The notes under the pieces were generated by a model, which was not told the DNA's origin, searched no databases, and saw nothing but the letters and a program-made list of their open reading frames with translations. Of a stretch of DNA of 64,000 bases, positions 19,501-28,500 are shown in pieces (the first letter of the stretch is position 1; each line of letters starts with the position of its first letter). The stretch covers positions 89,960 to 153,959 of the forward strand of contig NZ_JAEUGD010000067.1 in assembly GCF_016775155.1 (NCBI RefSeq), written 5' to 3'. The position numbers and the translations under genes are program-made. The DNA is from Fulvivirga marina. Its GTDB lineage: Bacteria; Bacteroidota; Bacteroidia; Cytophagales; Cyclobacteriaceae.

Positions 19501-22500
19501 AAAGGCAATGACCCTATACAAATTAGTTTTGGAGCAGGTCTTACACTGGATGACATGGGACTATCCTTATCCCCCAAAACTATCTCTGAAGGAGGCGGTA
19601 ACAACCCGATAGCCAAAAATGTCCTAGGATCAGGAGAATCGAATGATGACAATAAAACAACGGACCCTCGATTCTCTGTAGATGTTGGCTACGTTGACAA
19701 ACTCTGGGTAAATCTCCGCAGCAATACCGGAAACGGCCATGAGGTGATCATTCCTGTACAAAGAAGCTTTGGCCCCTTGTACATTGAAAACATTGGCCTT
19801 GGATGGGAAGGTGACAAAACACCGCCATTACTTGACTTCATAAGTTCAGGAAGTTTCGAACTGGCTGGCTTCAAGGCGGCACTGCAGGGCTTGCGCGTAG
19901 GCATGCCGGTTACCGCACCTACCGATTGGAGTAAATACACCATCGATCTGGATGGTTTTGCTATAGATTACACCGGTGGTATCACTATCAACGCCGGCTT
20001 CCTGAAAAGTGAAACCAATGATATTGTAGAGTATACTGGTGTTGCCATCCTCTCGGCCAAAAAATTCTCACTTGGAGCCTTAGGGTCTTACGCCCAGATA
20101 ACGCTAAAAGATAAAAGTACTGCAACCTCCATGTTTATTTTCGGAGTGCTTAATGCGCCACTGGGAGGTATTCCTGCATTTTTCATCGAAGGCATTGCCG
20201 CCGGGTTTGCCTACAACCGGAGCCTGGATATTCCAGGCATCGAAAATGTAGCCAGCTTCCCACTGGTCAAAGGGGTAGCAGACGGTTCCTTTACCGAAGG
20301 AGAAGATCCAATGGGTGCTCTGATCAAGCTGAATGATGTCATTCGTCCAAAAGTAGGGCAATACTGGTTTGCCGCAGGCCTTAAATTCTCCTCGTTCCAG
20401 CTATTGGAGACCACAGCCCTGCTTTTCCTCAGCTTTGGTAAAGATTTCGAATTCAACCTATTGGGAGTCTCCACGGCAACGCTTCCTCCCAAGGTCGGTC
20501 CTGATCTGGCCCTGGCCTACATGGAGCTAGCCATTAAAGTCACTGTCAGTCCGGCAGCAGGGTACGTTTCAGCAGAAGCTCAATTGACGCCAAATTCATT
20601 TGTTCTGGCCAAGGACGTTAAATTAACCGGAGGATTTGCCTTCTATTTATGGTTTAAAGACATCCCTCTTAAGGATGGCGGAATGATACCCGCCGGAGAT
20701 TTTGTAGTCACCTTGGGAGGTTATCACCCTGCATTCCAGAAGCCCGGTTACTACCCAGACGTTCCCCGCCTGGGCATCAGCTGGAAATTAAATTTCTCAG
20801 TAGGAAAAGTGTCTATAACCGGCGGTGCATATTTTGCTATCTGCCCTACCGCAATCATGTCAGGAGGCTATTTGAAAATAGCTTTCGATGCAGGCCCGCT
20901 CATTGCAGGTCTGGATGCTTATGCAAACTTCCTGATCGAATGGGAACCGTTCTATTTCAATGTAGGCATCGGAGTAACCGTATACGCAGGCTTCCAGGCC
21001 ACCATTGCCGGGGTTTCTATCAGGCTCGTAGCTAAACTCGGATGTACACTCGAGCTGCAGGGTCCTCCGGTATTCGGCAGAGTGGAAGTAGACTGGTTCG
21101 TGATCAGTTTCTCCATTCCTATTGGCAATCAGGAAAACCACCCCAGCACAGCAAGTCTGGATTGGTCAGGGTTTGAAGCTTCCTTCCTACCCGCAAGTAC
21201 CTCCTCAGGAGGCACCGCCAAAGCAAGCACCAACATAATCATGCTCGCAGATGGAAACGGACAGCAGAAGAATCAGCAGGTGGTAAAATGGACGGCACAA
21301 AAAGGATTGGAACAAGACAGTAACGATGGGGATGAGGGTACAAATAAGGATGAATGGGTATTAAATCCAGTGCCCTGGATGCTCACTGTAGAATCAGCCA
21401 TCCCGAGTAGCATGGTTACAGTATCCAGCTCGGACACTTCCTTACAGGGTAGTGACCAGATTGGCGTAAGGCCAATGGGGAAAGAAGATAAGCTGAAATC
21501 CCCTATGACCATTAAACTTACTGATACTTCCGGAACAGAAATAAACCTCAAAGAACGTAACATAAGCCTTTCGGCTAACAATAACGGTGCTCCATCCGCC
21601 TTATGGTCACGATCAGAACTGGACAGGGAAGTTGCCCCCGACCCTGATACCATGCTCATTTCTAATGTGCTGTTCGGGTTAGTACTCGATGCCAGTCAGT
21701 ATGTGTACTCAGGAGTTGTTCCCGAATTTCCGATAGAGAACCTGGCTTATGTTATAGGTGATACCAAACGACTTTCGTTTGATTATACGCCCAAATATCC
21801 GGCTTCGGAACTTTATCCGGCTACCGACCAGCAAAAAGCCTTTACCATGATCAAACAGTCAATCATGGATGAGACGGTTATTGCTATCAGAAATGATATT
21901 TATAGCGCGCTTCAGGCTTCAGCCATCAATGCTCCGCTAAGTCCTAACCTTACGGTAATGGCATCATCGGTCAACCTTATCCTACAAGACTTCCCTGTAC
22001 TTGCCAGAATAGGGATCTATCAGAATAATGGTATAGTAGAGCCAGGCCAGACTATGAAGCTACAAAGTTCTCCACAGTCTTTGGCCGCGAAACCGACTCT
22101 TATTCACGAACCACAACTGGTGGCACAATTACAGTCTTACAAGACCACCAGTAAGGATGCCCCGGAAACAACTCACTTGCCCAAATTGGCCCGAAAAGCA
22201 AAAGGACAATGGAAAACAGTCAACAAAATTACAAACAAGAGTTACCTGGCTTCACTTGTCGACTTTGTTAGTACTAAAAGCAAGACATTATATGACGGCA
22301 CTACATTGGTATGGAAAACTGATCCTAAACTAGCGCTTGACCTGGAGCTTCAGGGAAACCTGCCTAGTCTAATCGCCAGTTTTGATGAATATGGCAGTCT
22401 GCTAAGCTTTAACCATTTCAGCGGGTCCGAAACTTTTGATCTTCCTCCCGAAACAGGTCAGGTCGTAATCCAGGGTTTTGAAACCAATCCTGAAGAAGCG

Positions 22501-23085
22501 CTGGGCTGGCAAATAAACACCAACCTTTCCAAGGTTAACGGTGGATGGTTCCTTGCAGACGGATGCCTCGTTCGTGCTCAGAATAGCAGACAAATAAAAG
22601 CCCGTACTGGTAAAATTGGTCATGTAAAAGCCTCTGACCTGATTGACAACAACCATATAAAAGGTGCTTCGAATGTAATCCAAAAAGGATGGATACAATC
22701 GGTTTTCCCAAGGCAAAGCCAAGTATTTGGCGTGATGCTAAAAGGAAAAGTAAACATCGAATCAATCAAAGTTTCCATTGCAGCCGATGAAGTACCCACT
22801 AAAGCCGGGAAAATTAAAGTCTCTTCGGCCCAGACTTACAAAGAAAATACGCTTTTACTATTTAATGCCCCTACCAAAGCTGAAGCTTACTACGGGGTTA
22901 TAGTTTCTTTGATCGATAAGGAGGTAGAAATCCTTGGCATGTATGCCTTGGGTAATAACAAAACAGAAAAAAATAAATTGTCAAATCAACTCTCACTTGT
23001 ACAGGGGGGAATTGATTTTAGCGATTCATCTCACCAAAAGACCAGTGTTAAGTTAATTCAAAAACAACAAACTGATGAGCAATAG
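13531..23085 (+). CDS. Giant DUF6603-type protein (3184 residues)
   Basis: The ATG at 13531 follows the lipase-like gene by 11 bases. The chain is beta-rich with alternating Gly/Ser and hydrophobic residues, and has no signal peptide. The N-terminal third shows a repeat of about 265 residues: related strings SGSGSRTSPF, SGSGTQQDPW and GSGTFSDPW occur near residues 354, 619 and 884. Residues about 2040-2540 resemble DUF6603 (IEGIAAGFAYNRSLDIPGIE, then KLGCTLELQGPPVFGRVEVD). The last 500 residues are more polar. The function of DUF6603 is unknown to me. The long repetitive beta architecture allows the idea of a groove, tube or surface fibre, which is speculation. The stop overlaps the start of the next gene by 11 bases. 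Confidence 0.85.
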   Translation: METLTIPTLEEDVTVLQSTDSNFSGLDPILGSLGVLVGLLKKNEDDSYSLIPEWFTNPYVNTKAGIVKNPAEFNTLFEELLGKIGGNAFGIPVQNPALLGNWFPIKYQKDGKDVNTGVYAVTYQTGSSTVMGVGVYHAWEFGTPPSLQSAVWGLVPFVAIDAEDTNNPIKMTFVTEGFPIVFGAAVNGPDPSSPIVDINGIQFNGVKVNANIDLAKEIARKPPFELGIEIIGLQLAGEDKPSNRSLSDLKAITVEKIMNTASSLFVGGLSKVFPELSDNIQYFPPLFGLSSQVPKAAGTPNAKLPILEWYELFNAAKDNNAETIFLNWFNAIAADNNTLKTWLSCLSGFLKKEVSISGSGSRTSPFLISLLDVSNIGTLSLSMGTEVVGKSTRVLYPGMAFSGSPIEFGTSGIVFTMQAESELARFQITGDSIGLSPTINFASKFSLQNKTASQPLAEFNLDSKEYSIGSLEGGMSLGTDASMMPWFGLNAVTIGSTHYDTLNLLSPGQLANAGAAALSEGLQSLLDFGTDNKNLSESIGAIIGLQAPSSAGTNWPGDLVPPFSPTGMVTSITNPIGSWASYYTNILSYQQQISGKEAFYYVVESFAQLLQASTESLPISISGSGTQQDPWKAGISIKDQTLPAYLVCYQENTTDYINLNLGLELAPELTIKGTDIVASLSLDAATIQLPKDGNLSNTTANWLSGVAARLTLPNGFETPAIGGMQVKVDTSQLSATWDQTDGWSWSMLVKGPTLVVDGTPTALGTDLNFDDQSTLQDLVKQSASTFGPFLVSALGTMLVRTQSKAGLFVAGAMGLVKDLSTAPAFPKSGLSWSGFELYPFTSFDDPWADFNKQINQLFNTDVKGKSVLGLLAYTMSGTEDAPAITGSGTFSDPWITPIPFGFNLPVWYNTDKQNLGLGFGRQDVFNYPSTGTAQIAFNLEQRLNLVEYSTQDQKIEFIDDVPSLSFIGTLFKPNAKLVDLGSIGSIDKIMLGLTLSLYNGQVKVQPVITLVNAQLSTDFQSDLVTLEQFLSDSFASNLQSAFLALLNGALQVATDVEAVTSNSGFQTTYSLLQLIGLTMARANDQAPYGINTNGWNAMLANPDTYLENQFESLLLDPYHRSELFNFLQQVTGITIPGLPEPALQFLSAINICGPASQGYPLLPGAVLEVFTNPVQGLTSRFEAFFTDKEAVKTLAAQIASNLPPEDYGPLTFSTTANGVISLGILPKNVINLGGFVNLYGNVQLNISDETLTFTGDIYIPKVGLTLASSLGLRMTDGTLQTPDFAVQLIWGDGLKPAASPLDIYPFEASAFVDQVSELAPAYTLNILLNAIFEEELLGKYEFVQKIFEGLGIGKDEDGIWRMPSLMGILSDPLGWILSEEVLGTTDGKFSVAKLIALLGNLPEVKYNNIQVSPIPGKGMELTGLPYGFKVGMNGENNLATFDFGVDTISIVSNEAAIKNLKFGVSLNQDYQPAFSGGMDVEATISSLQDGFFVHVAYDKQFQLSISQGTPAQPTGLGVQLLPFQGWGTLAGQALATGSAVVINDVVPKLMNYLLTKYPADTTDVGKFLAAMDGFATKTDVKDLVTNIINAFSQALSEGKSGDELLQQLESVAFTWVKQRFSTANANDTATAIVDLLKLALPEDSLSVIGGQIQYIPSDNLPFKLLAGLDSTNSIGLWAGVELPDMKLLKMEIAPTGVAYNLDNSNFDISFGLDMVVPIENLNGPGLSISFNNGQFNLSFDPLADPNQLGTPSYLNVELLPSFFGGGDVGDKVSTWTLNVIKDVLPRYVSLLVLNQDQVKAWLQAPLIKSSTISPAVLLEATQVVEYNKNQDVYVLNSFDELAKLTPKEFLGNFLFTLLENQWTLLTFSKEGKIIIGPKTNVEGFYGLLVQAPNLSISAIPNLVFQLGAKNTDWITNSSDGTAKFGGPGIGFYVPIAKTESDTYTVDFTHFNLVLNNVGFDIIGKNGQPIVDLSRFKLGAVDPRALFDLQFKGNDPIQISFGAGLTLDDMGLSLSPKTISEGGGNNPIAKNVLGSGESNDDNKTTDPRFSVDVGYVDKLWVNLRSNTGNGHEVIIPVQRSFGPLYIENIGLGWEGDKTPPLLDFISSGSFELAGFKAALQGLRVGMPVTAPTDWSKYTIDLDGFAIDYTGGITINAGFLKSETNDIVEYTGVAILSAKKFSLGALGSYAQITLKDKSTATSMFIFGVLNAPLGGIPAFFIEGIAAGFAYNRSLDIPGIENVASFPLVKGVADGSFTEGEDPMGALIKLNDVIRPKVGQYWFAAGLKFSSFQLLETTALLFLSFGKDFEFNLLGVSTATLPPKVGPDLALAYMELAIKVTVSPAAGYVSAEAQLTPNSFVLAKDVKLTGGFAFYLWFKDIPLKDGGMIPAGDFVVTLGGYHPAFQKPGYYPDVPRLGISWKLNFSVGKVSITGGAYFAICPTAIMSGGYLKIAFDAGPLIAGLDAYANFLIEWEPFYFNVGIGVTVYAGFQATIAGVSIRLVAKLGCTLELQGPPVFGRVEVDWFVISFSIPIGNQENHPSTASLDWSGFEASFLPASTSSGGTAKASTNIIMLADGNGQQKNQQVVKWTAQKGLEQDSNDGDEGTNKDEWVLNPVPWMLTVESAIPSSMVTVSSSDTSLQGSDQIGVRPMGKEDKLKSPMTIKLTDTSGTEINLKERNISLSANNNGAPSALWSRSELDREVAPDPDTMLISNVLFGLVLDASQYVYSGVVPEFPIENLAYVIGDTKRLSFDYTPKYPASELYPATDQQKAFTMIKQSIMDETVIAIRNDIYSALQASAINAPLSPNLTVMASSVNLILQDFPVLARIGIYQNNGIVEPGQTMKLQSSPQSLAAKPTLIHEPQLVAQLQSYKTTSKDAPETTHLPKLARKAKGQWKTVNKITNKSYLASLVDFVSTKSKTLYDGTTLVWKTDPKLALDLELQGNLPSLIASFDEYGSLLSFNHFSGSETFDLPPETGQVVIQGFETNPEEALGWQINTNLSKVNGGWFLADGCLVRAQNSRQIKARTGKIGHVKASDLIDNNHIKGASNVIQKGWIQSVFPRQSQVFGVMLKGKVNIESIKVSIAADEVPTKAGKIKVSSAQTYKENTLLLFNAPTKAEAYYGVIVSLIDKEVEILGMYALGNNKTEKNKLSNQLSLVQGGIDFSDSSHQKTSVKLIQKQQTDEQ

Positions 23086-24580
23086 TATCATTACAAATCC
23101 GGGAACAGTAGGTGCTGGAGATATTCAATTCTTTGACTCCATACAACCACCTTTAAAAACGGATGATTATACGCTTAAGGCAAAACAAACCATTGAAAAT
23201 GTAGTAGACTCAGGTGACGACCCAAAGTATGAGGCTATAAAAAAACTGACCATAGATGGCCCCAGGTTTGTTTTGAAGCCAAGTAGCATTCACTCGTTGT
23301 TCCCTCCTGCCAATCAGGAAGGCAACTATGCAAACTTTCTTCCCAACATTGTCTTTAGCGATTTTAGTTTACCCTGGTCACGTGCCATTGACCCTGACCA
23401 AACGACTGAAAATGAAGATACGCCCTGGATGGGACTGCTCACTTTATATGAAGCGGAGTATAAGGAAACAAGCAGCACCCGTAAAATCAGTACACCCCAG
23501 ACAGTATCCACCAGTGAGTTGGTCAACCCTGGTGAGGGTATACTCCCTCCCAACCTGGGTGCAGGTTTTACAGGTAACGAAGACGATAAAGTCACGGTCG
23601 TAGATATAGACTTAAAATACTTTCAGGCCATTGCCCCAAAACTGGAAGAGTTGAGGTACCTGTCTCATGCTCGTGCAGTAAACACAGATGGAAAAGTGAT
23701 CCTGAACATGGACGCGGATGGCTGCTTCTCTTTATGTATTGGAAACCGGGTACCTGGGGCAGGACAAAAAAACATGGCTTTGCTGGTATCCTTCGAAGGT
23801 CATCAGGATCACCTCAATGGTGCTACCATCACAGGAAACTATACAAAGATTCGATTGGTACATCTGGGAAGCTGGGAATTTACCGCAACTGTTTTTGATA
23901 AGGAATTCCTCAATATGATGGAAGCCCTATGCCTACCAGGCAATGGAGGGTCATCGTTGATTCAAATGTCAATAAACCAGGCCACTGAACAGAATGCAAC
24001 AGCCAAAGAAGCTTTGAAAATTGGCTATGTGGCTCTTCAAAACCAAATGCGAGTTGGAGAAAATGCCACCTCATGGTATCGGGGGCCATTGGTACCTTCA
24101 CCAACAAAGCGTGAATCATCACAACCTCAAAGCAACGGCAACTACGGTCCCTATATTTACTCAGATCATGCCATGCATTATGATCCCGAAACAGGTATTT
24201 TCAACCATGCCTACAGTGCCGCCTGGCAAATAGGGCGACTGCTAGCACTCTCAGATGCCTCCTTCGCCCAAGGGATCTTCAACTGGCGGGCTGACTACCT
24301 GAAATCCATTGTCAACCAGGCCAAACAGAAAAAAACTCTGGCCGCGGCGGCTTCTATTCAGGTCGCAGATATTGGCCCCAGCCCATTGAACCTGCATTCT
24401 GCCACACGGTCTTTCTTTACAGACGCATTTAAAAAAGTAGACTGGGACAAACTAAAAACCCGAAAACAAAAAATGCTGATTGATCGATTCCCCGGAATAT
24501 TTACCGATGAGGAAAAGAAAACCATCGAAGAAAATGATGAAGATCCATTACTGACATTACACCAAAAAATTAAGCAATAG
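23075..24580 (+). CDS. Conserved-looking 501-residue protein of the giant-protein operon
   Basis: It starts inside the end of the giant gene (11-base overlap), which suggests translational coupling. I do not recognise a named domain. Visible landmarks are IHSLFPPANQEGNYANFLP near residue 70, FSDFSLPWSRAI near 95, and a tract with VNTDGKVILNMDADGCFSLC near 205, which reads like beta-sheet. The C-terminal 100 residues are charged and helical. There is no signal peptide or membrane segment. The next gene begins four bases after its stop. Confidence 0.75.
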   Translation: MSNSIITNPGTVGAGDIQFFDSIQPPLKTDDYTLKAKQTIENVVDSGDDPKYEAIKKLTIDGPRFVLKPSSIHSLFPPANQEGNYANFLPNIVFSDFSLPWSRAIDPDQTTENEDTPWMGLLTLYEAEYKETSSTRKISTPQTVSTSELVNPGEGILPPNLGAGFTGNEDDKVTVVDIDLKYFQAIAPKLEELRYLSHARAVNTDGKVILNMDADGCFSLCIGNRVPGAGQKNMALLVSFEGHQDHLNGATITGNYTKIRLVHLGSWEFTATVFDKEFLNMMEALCLPGNGGSSLIQMSINQATEQNATAKEALKIGYVALQNQMRVGENATSWYRGPLVPSPTKRESSQPQSNGNYGPYIYSDHAMHYDPETGIFNHAYSAAWQIGRLLALSDASFAQGIFNWRADYLKSIVNQAKQKKTLAAAASIQVADIGPSPLNLHSATRSFFTDAFKKVDWDKLKTRKQKMLIDRFPGIFTDEEKKTIEENDEDPLLTLHQKIKQ

Positions 24581-24584
24581 AACC

Positions 24585-25541
24585 ATGGCATCATTAACAA
24601 ACCGTGAAGACCTGCATTCGGATATAGTAACACAATTAGCCCAAGCGCAGTCCGGGGAATATCCTCCTCCTGAACTCCCCGACAACTTAAAGAACTGGCT
24701 GGCTCAACTCACCCTCCTTTATGGCGTACCCGTGGAGTATATGGTCCCTGACATCAGGCTGTTACCCACCGAGTCCATCCGTTTCTTTTACCTGGATAGA
24801 AACTGGCTGGATCGATTGGTAGATGGGGCTATGAGCGTAGGAGTACTGTCTTCCGCCGAAGCCGTTTTCAACCTTTCCTTCTTTAAACAGATATACGATC
24901 AGGTTGATGAGGCACAATTAAAATTAAGATCAAGCTTGCGGGATGTACCCCCTGCCAACTCCGGTGAAACAGGTGGCCCCATCACAGGTTTTATTTTCCG
25001 CTCGCAGGTTGTAGCGGACTTTCCCGGGATTGAGATCAACCCCACGCAAGAAGGTAAAACCCTACCTATTCTCCGTATGGATACCCTTTCATCCAACACA
25101 CTGCTCTGCCTGTTTGACGGTGTGCCGGATAAAGTAGAGTTTATTCAACCGGGAGAAGGCCTCCACTTTGGACTATTCCCTAACGATCCTCCAAAAAAAG
25201 GAAGTGATTTTCACTTATACCTGAGAGGTCTTGGCGAGGGTGGCTACCCTGCAGGGGTGCAAATTGAAGACGAACACGGTGTTAAACTAAAGGGCTATGG
25301 GTCCTTCCGGTCAGGAGATGATCAGCCTGCCGGCGTCGTAAATATCAAAGACTCCAAAGATCCCAAAGGTCTGGTAGATAATATCACTAGCACACTACCA
25401 TCAAGTGCCCTCAAAGACGGGAAGTTAACCTCAGGTGGTTTTGCGATCCAGATGACCAAGACCGCCCAAAAACAACCTTATGAATCAGGGAGCAATTTTC
25501 CTCCTTGTACCCCTTCTTCTAACAACAAAAAAACAGAATAA
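24585..25541 (+). CDS. 318-residue protein of the giant-protein operon, unknown function
   Basis: ATG 24585 follows the previous stop by four bases, and the next gene starts two bases after its own stop. The N-terminal 120 residues are helical with aromatic residues (VPVEYMVPDIRLLP, then IRFFYLDRNWLDRLVDGA). The rest is beta-like, with FIFRSQVVADFPGIEI near 145 and TLLCLFDGVPDKVEFI near 175. There is no signal peptide, transmembrane segment or recognised catalytic motif. Operon position ties it to the giant protein; a structural partner role is inference only. Confidence 0.75.
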   Translation: MASLTNREDLHSDIVTQLAQAQSGEYPPPELPDNLKNWLAQLTLLYGVPVEYMVPDIRLLPTESIRFFYLDRNWLDRLVDGAMSVGVLSSAEAVFNLSFFKQIYDQVDEAQLKLRSSLRDVPPANSGETGGPITGFIFRSQVVADFPGIEINPTQEGKTLPILRMDTLSSNTLLCLFDGVPDKVEFIQPGEGLHFGLFPNDPPKKGSDFHLYLRGLGEGGYPAGVQIEDEHGVKLKGYGSFRSGDDQPAGVVNIKDSKDPKGLVDNITSTLPSSALKDGKLTSGGFAIQMTKTAQKQPYESGSNFPPCTPSSNNKKTE

Positions 25542-25543
25542 AA

Positions 25544-28500
25544 ATGAGCAAAAAATCTCCAGTCTGGCCTGGCCCCTCCCTGTTAATCCCCATCCCTACC
25601 GATGTATTGCTTATAGGTCAGGGGGATGTAAATGCACAGTCGACATGGGCCAACCTAAAAAATGACTATTACGGATTATGGATGTTTGGCAGCACGGCTC
25701 AGCCTGCTCCATTCTCCAAAGGCTCGTGCCCTCCGGTAGGAGCTCACCTGATGTGGACCCTGCCCAACAGCCTTCGTCAGGGAAAACAACAAACCACTGA
25801 AGGGGCTCCGGTAGACTTCCCTCTGGTTCCCAACAGGTGGTTGATCACCCGATTTGGATATAGCAGTGCCGGAGAAGCTCCGGGAAGCACTCCTACGATT
25901 GTTCAAAGCGACATCCTGATTGATGCAGGCGGAAACATTCAAAATGTAAACCAGTATCCCTATTATGAAGATACTAACCTGGGTGTTCGCCAAATAGGTA
26001 CTAACGTACCTCTGGATCAATTTACGGGAGAAAATTCCGGATCCGCTGAAGTAAAGGCTGTGGGGCCCGGGGACATTACCTGGGCGGTGAGTTATGACAA
26101 TGTTCAGAATGTATTTGCATTACATGACGAACTTCCCGATGAAACTCAAACATATACTTACTCCATTATTGGGTGGTATGCAGACCCTCAATCGGATCCT
26201 TTGTATAACTTCCCTACCGATTCAGACAAAAACTGGTTATCCTTTCTTGAAAACCAATTTAAATGGACTTCTGAAGATGTGGAACAGGCTGTAGCCGACT
26301 GGCAAGCCTGGCAAAAGCAATATGGACTTACCGGTACATGGGACCCATCTGCACTTAACCTGCCCGATCAGGCTAAAGCCATGATAGAAGCCTGGCATAA
26401 CTGGCAGCAGCAAAACGGTATCACAACCGAAACTCCTGATTTACCGACTCAGGCTCTCTATCACTCTATGGTAGCCACTGTGCAGTGGAAAGGGCAAAAC
26501 AAATCCTATGGAACAGGGGCTCCTATTGGCTCTGATGGTAAGCCAAAGTTACCCACACTATCTGTTGCCAACACCCCAGAAGAGGCCATTTCTACCTACA
26601 TGGCTACTAAAGCATCACAGGTTCCGGGGTCAGGGATCACCAAAGCGGACATCCCGAACCTGGCCATTGCCCTGGAAGCATTTCAACGTGATCTGCTATT
26701 TGACCTACAGACGGACCCGGAATGGGCGCAAAGCATGATCCATGATGCTAAGTTTGACAAAAAGTACCATGGTCAGGAGTGGATCGTGGTCAGGTCAGAC
26801 GGATCGTCAGCGACTCCACCTCTGTCAGATAACCCTCGTCAGGGGCAACAGTCTATTCCTTTAAATACGGCACAGACTCAGGCCCTCACTCAGCTAAACA
26901 CTGAACAGGCTTCTCTCAATGAGCTTGGATGGACCATTACTACCCAACAGCTTGAACTCTATGCTCTGGCCATGAAGAAAGAGTACCTGGAGTACAATCG
27001 GTCTTCCATTGATCCAAACGATCTGGCTACGCTGACTGAAAAAGTAAACAACAGCATCAAAGCCGTAAGCAGCTCTCTTACTCAAAACCAAGACCAGCAA
27101 ACCACTTTACAAAATACGATCAAGACTTCCAGTGAAACCCTTCAGACAGACCTGGGTAGCGAATACATTTTAAAGGCCGTTGATCTCGAACCCGTGGCTT
27201 CTCCTTCAGACCCCGTGGTACTGATCAGTGGTGGTGAATTAGATATGAAACTTCTTCCTCCTGAAGTGAATGGAGAATCTCAGTTATTGCCTACCCGCTT
27301 CACCGGTCAGGCTATTACTGCCATTATGGTGACCTATAGTCCCATACAGCAGGACCCCATCTCTATCACTTGGGAAGACCTGCTGGGTAAAATCACTTTA
27401 GCAAGCTGGAATGCTTTTCCGAAAGAAGTGCAGAGTCTATGGCTGGAATCTCTATTACTGGATACCAGCAATGCACAACTGATTGCATCTATCTATTTTG
27501 AGAAAGCTGGAAAGTCACCCCAGAATAATCAGTTGGAGGAACTCACGGAAAAAATTCAAACCCAGCAAACATCCTGCTGGACCGATTTTGAAACCCAGCC
27601 GCCTACTGAAGCACTAACGGCAGCCTGTGGCTTTGAAGGGTTATTGCCAGACCCGGTTGGAGTGGCCTTCAGGCCTGATAAAAACCCATGGACCCCTATC
27701 TTCATGGACTGGAAAATCAAGTGGTTCCCCTCCTCTTCTGAAGTGACTGACGCTTTGGAGGATTGGCAGTTGGAGGAACTGGATTATTCATGGCAGGGAT
27801 CGACGTTGAAATCACCTTCTCCTGAAATCGTCTTTCAGGGCAGATCGGTTTTAAACCAAAAAACAACGCAAAATATCCAGACCAAATTCACCACGTTTAA
27901 AAATGATCCCAACTTTAAAAACCTGCCTAAAAACACTATCCAGAACCTCCAATGGGTAGCTAATAACATTTCCTATATGGACCTGGTAACACAGTCCATG
28001 GCAGGATTCACCCTCCAGCTCAATACCGTGTTGAATACCATGAAAAACCAACCTCTGGATACCAACATTCAGAACCTACTTACCGGAAATTCATACTACG
28101 ATCCCGTATCAGGGGCAACGAACACGCAGAATGCAGGTCCGTTTTTCCCTATTCGGTCAGGACATTTCCAGGTATTGGATCTATGGTTGGTAGACTCCTA
28201 CGGCCAGATATTGCCAGGTAAAAGTAATTTACTGGGACCTGACGATCCCATCGAAAATATTGTATGGTCACCAGATATGACCACCAGCAGCCCGAATTAT
28301 AACGGAAGTGACGCTAGCAGATTTGGTCAGCTACCACCAAGAATCTCGCAAGACACCGTGATGACCCCACGCTTTTTGCAGAGCGATAATGATCAGATAT
28401 TTACCAACTCCTCTGACAGCACCAGCCCTATCTGCGGGTGGGTAATGGTCAATTACCTTGATGATGCCTTAATGGTCTTTGATGCCAGTGGTCACAATCA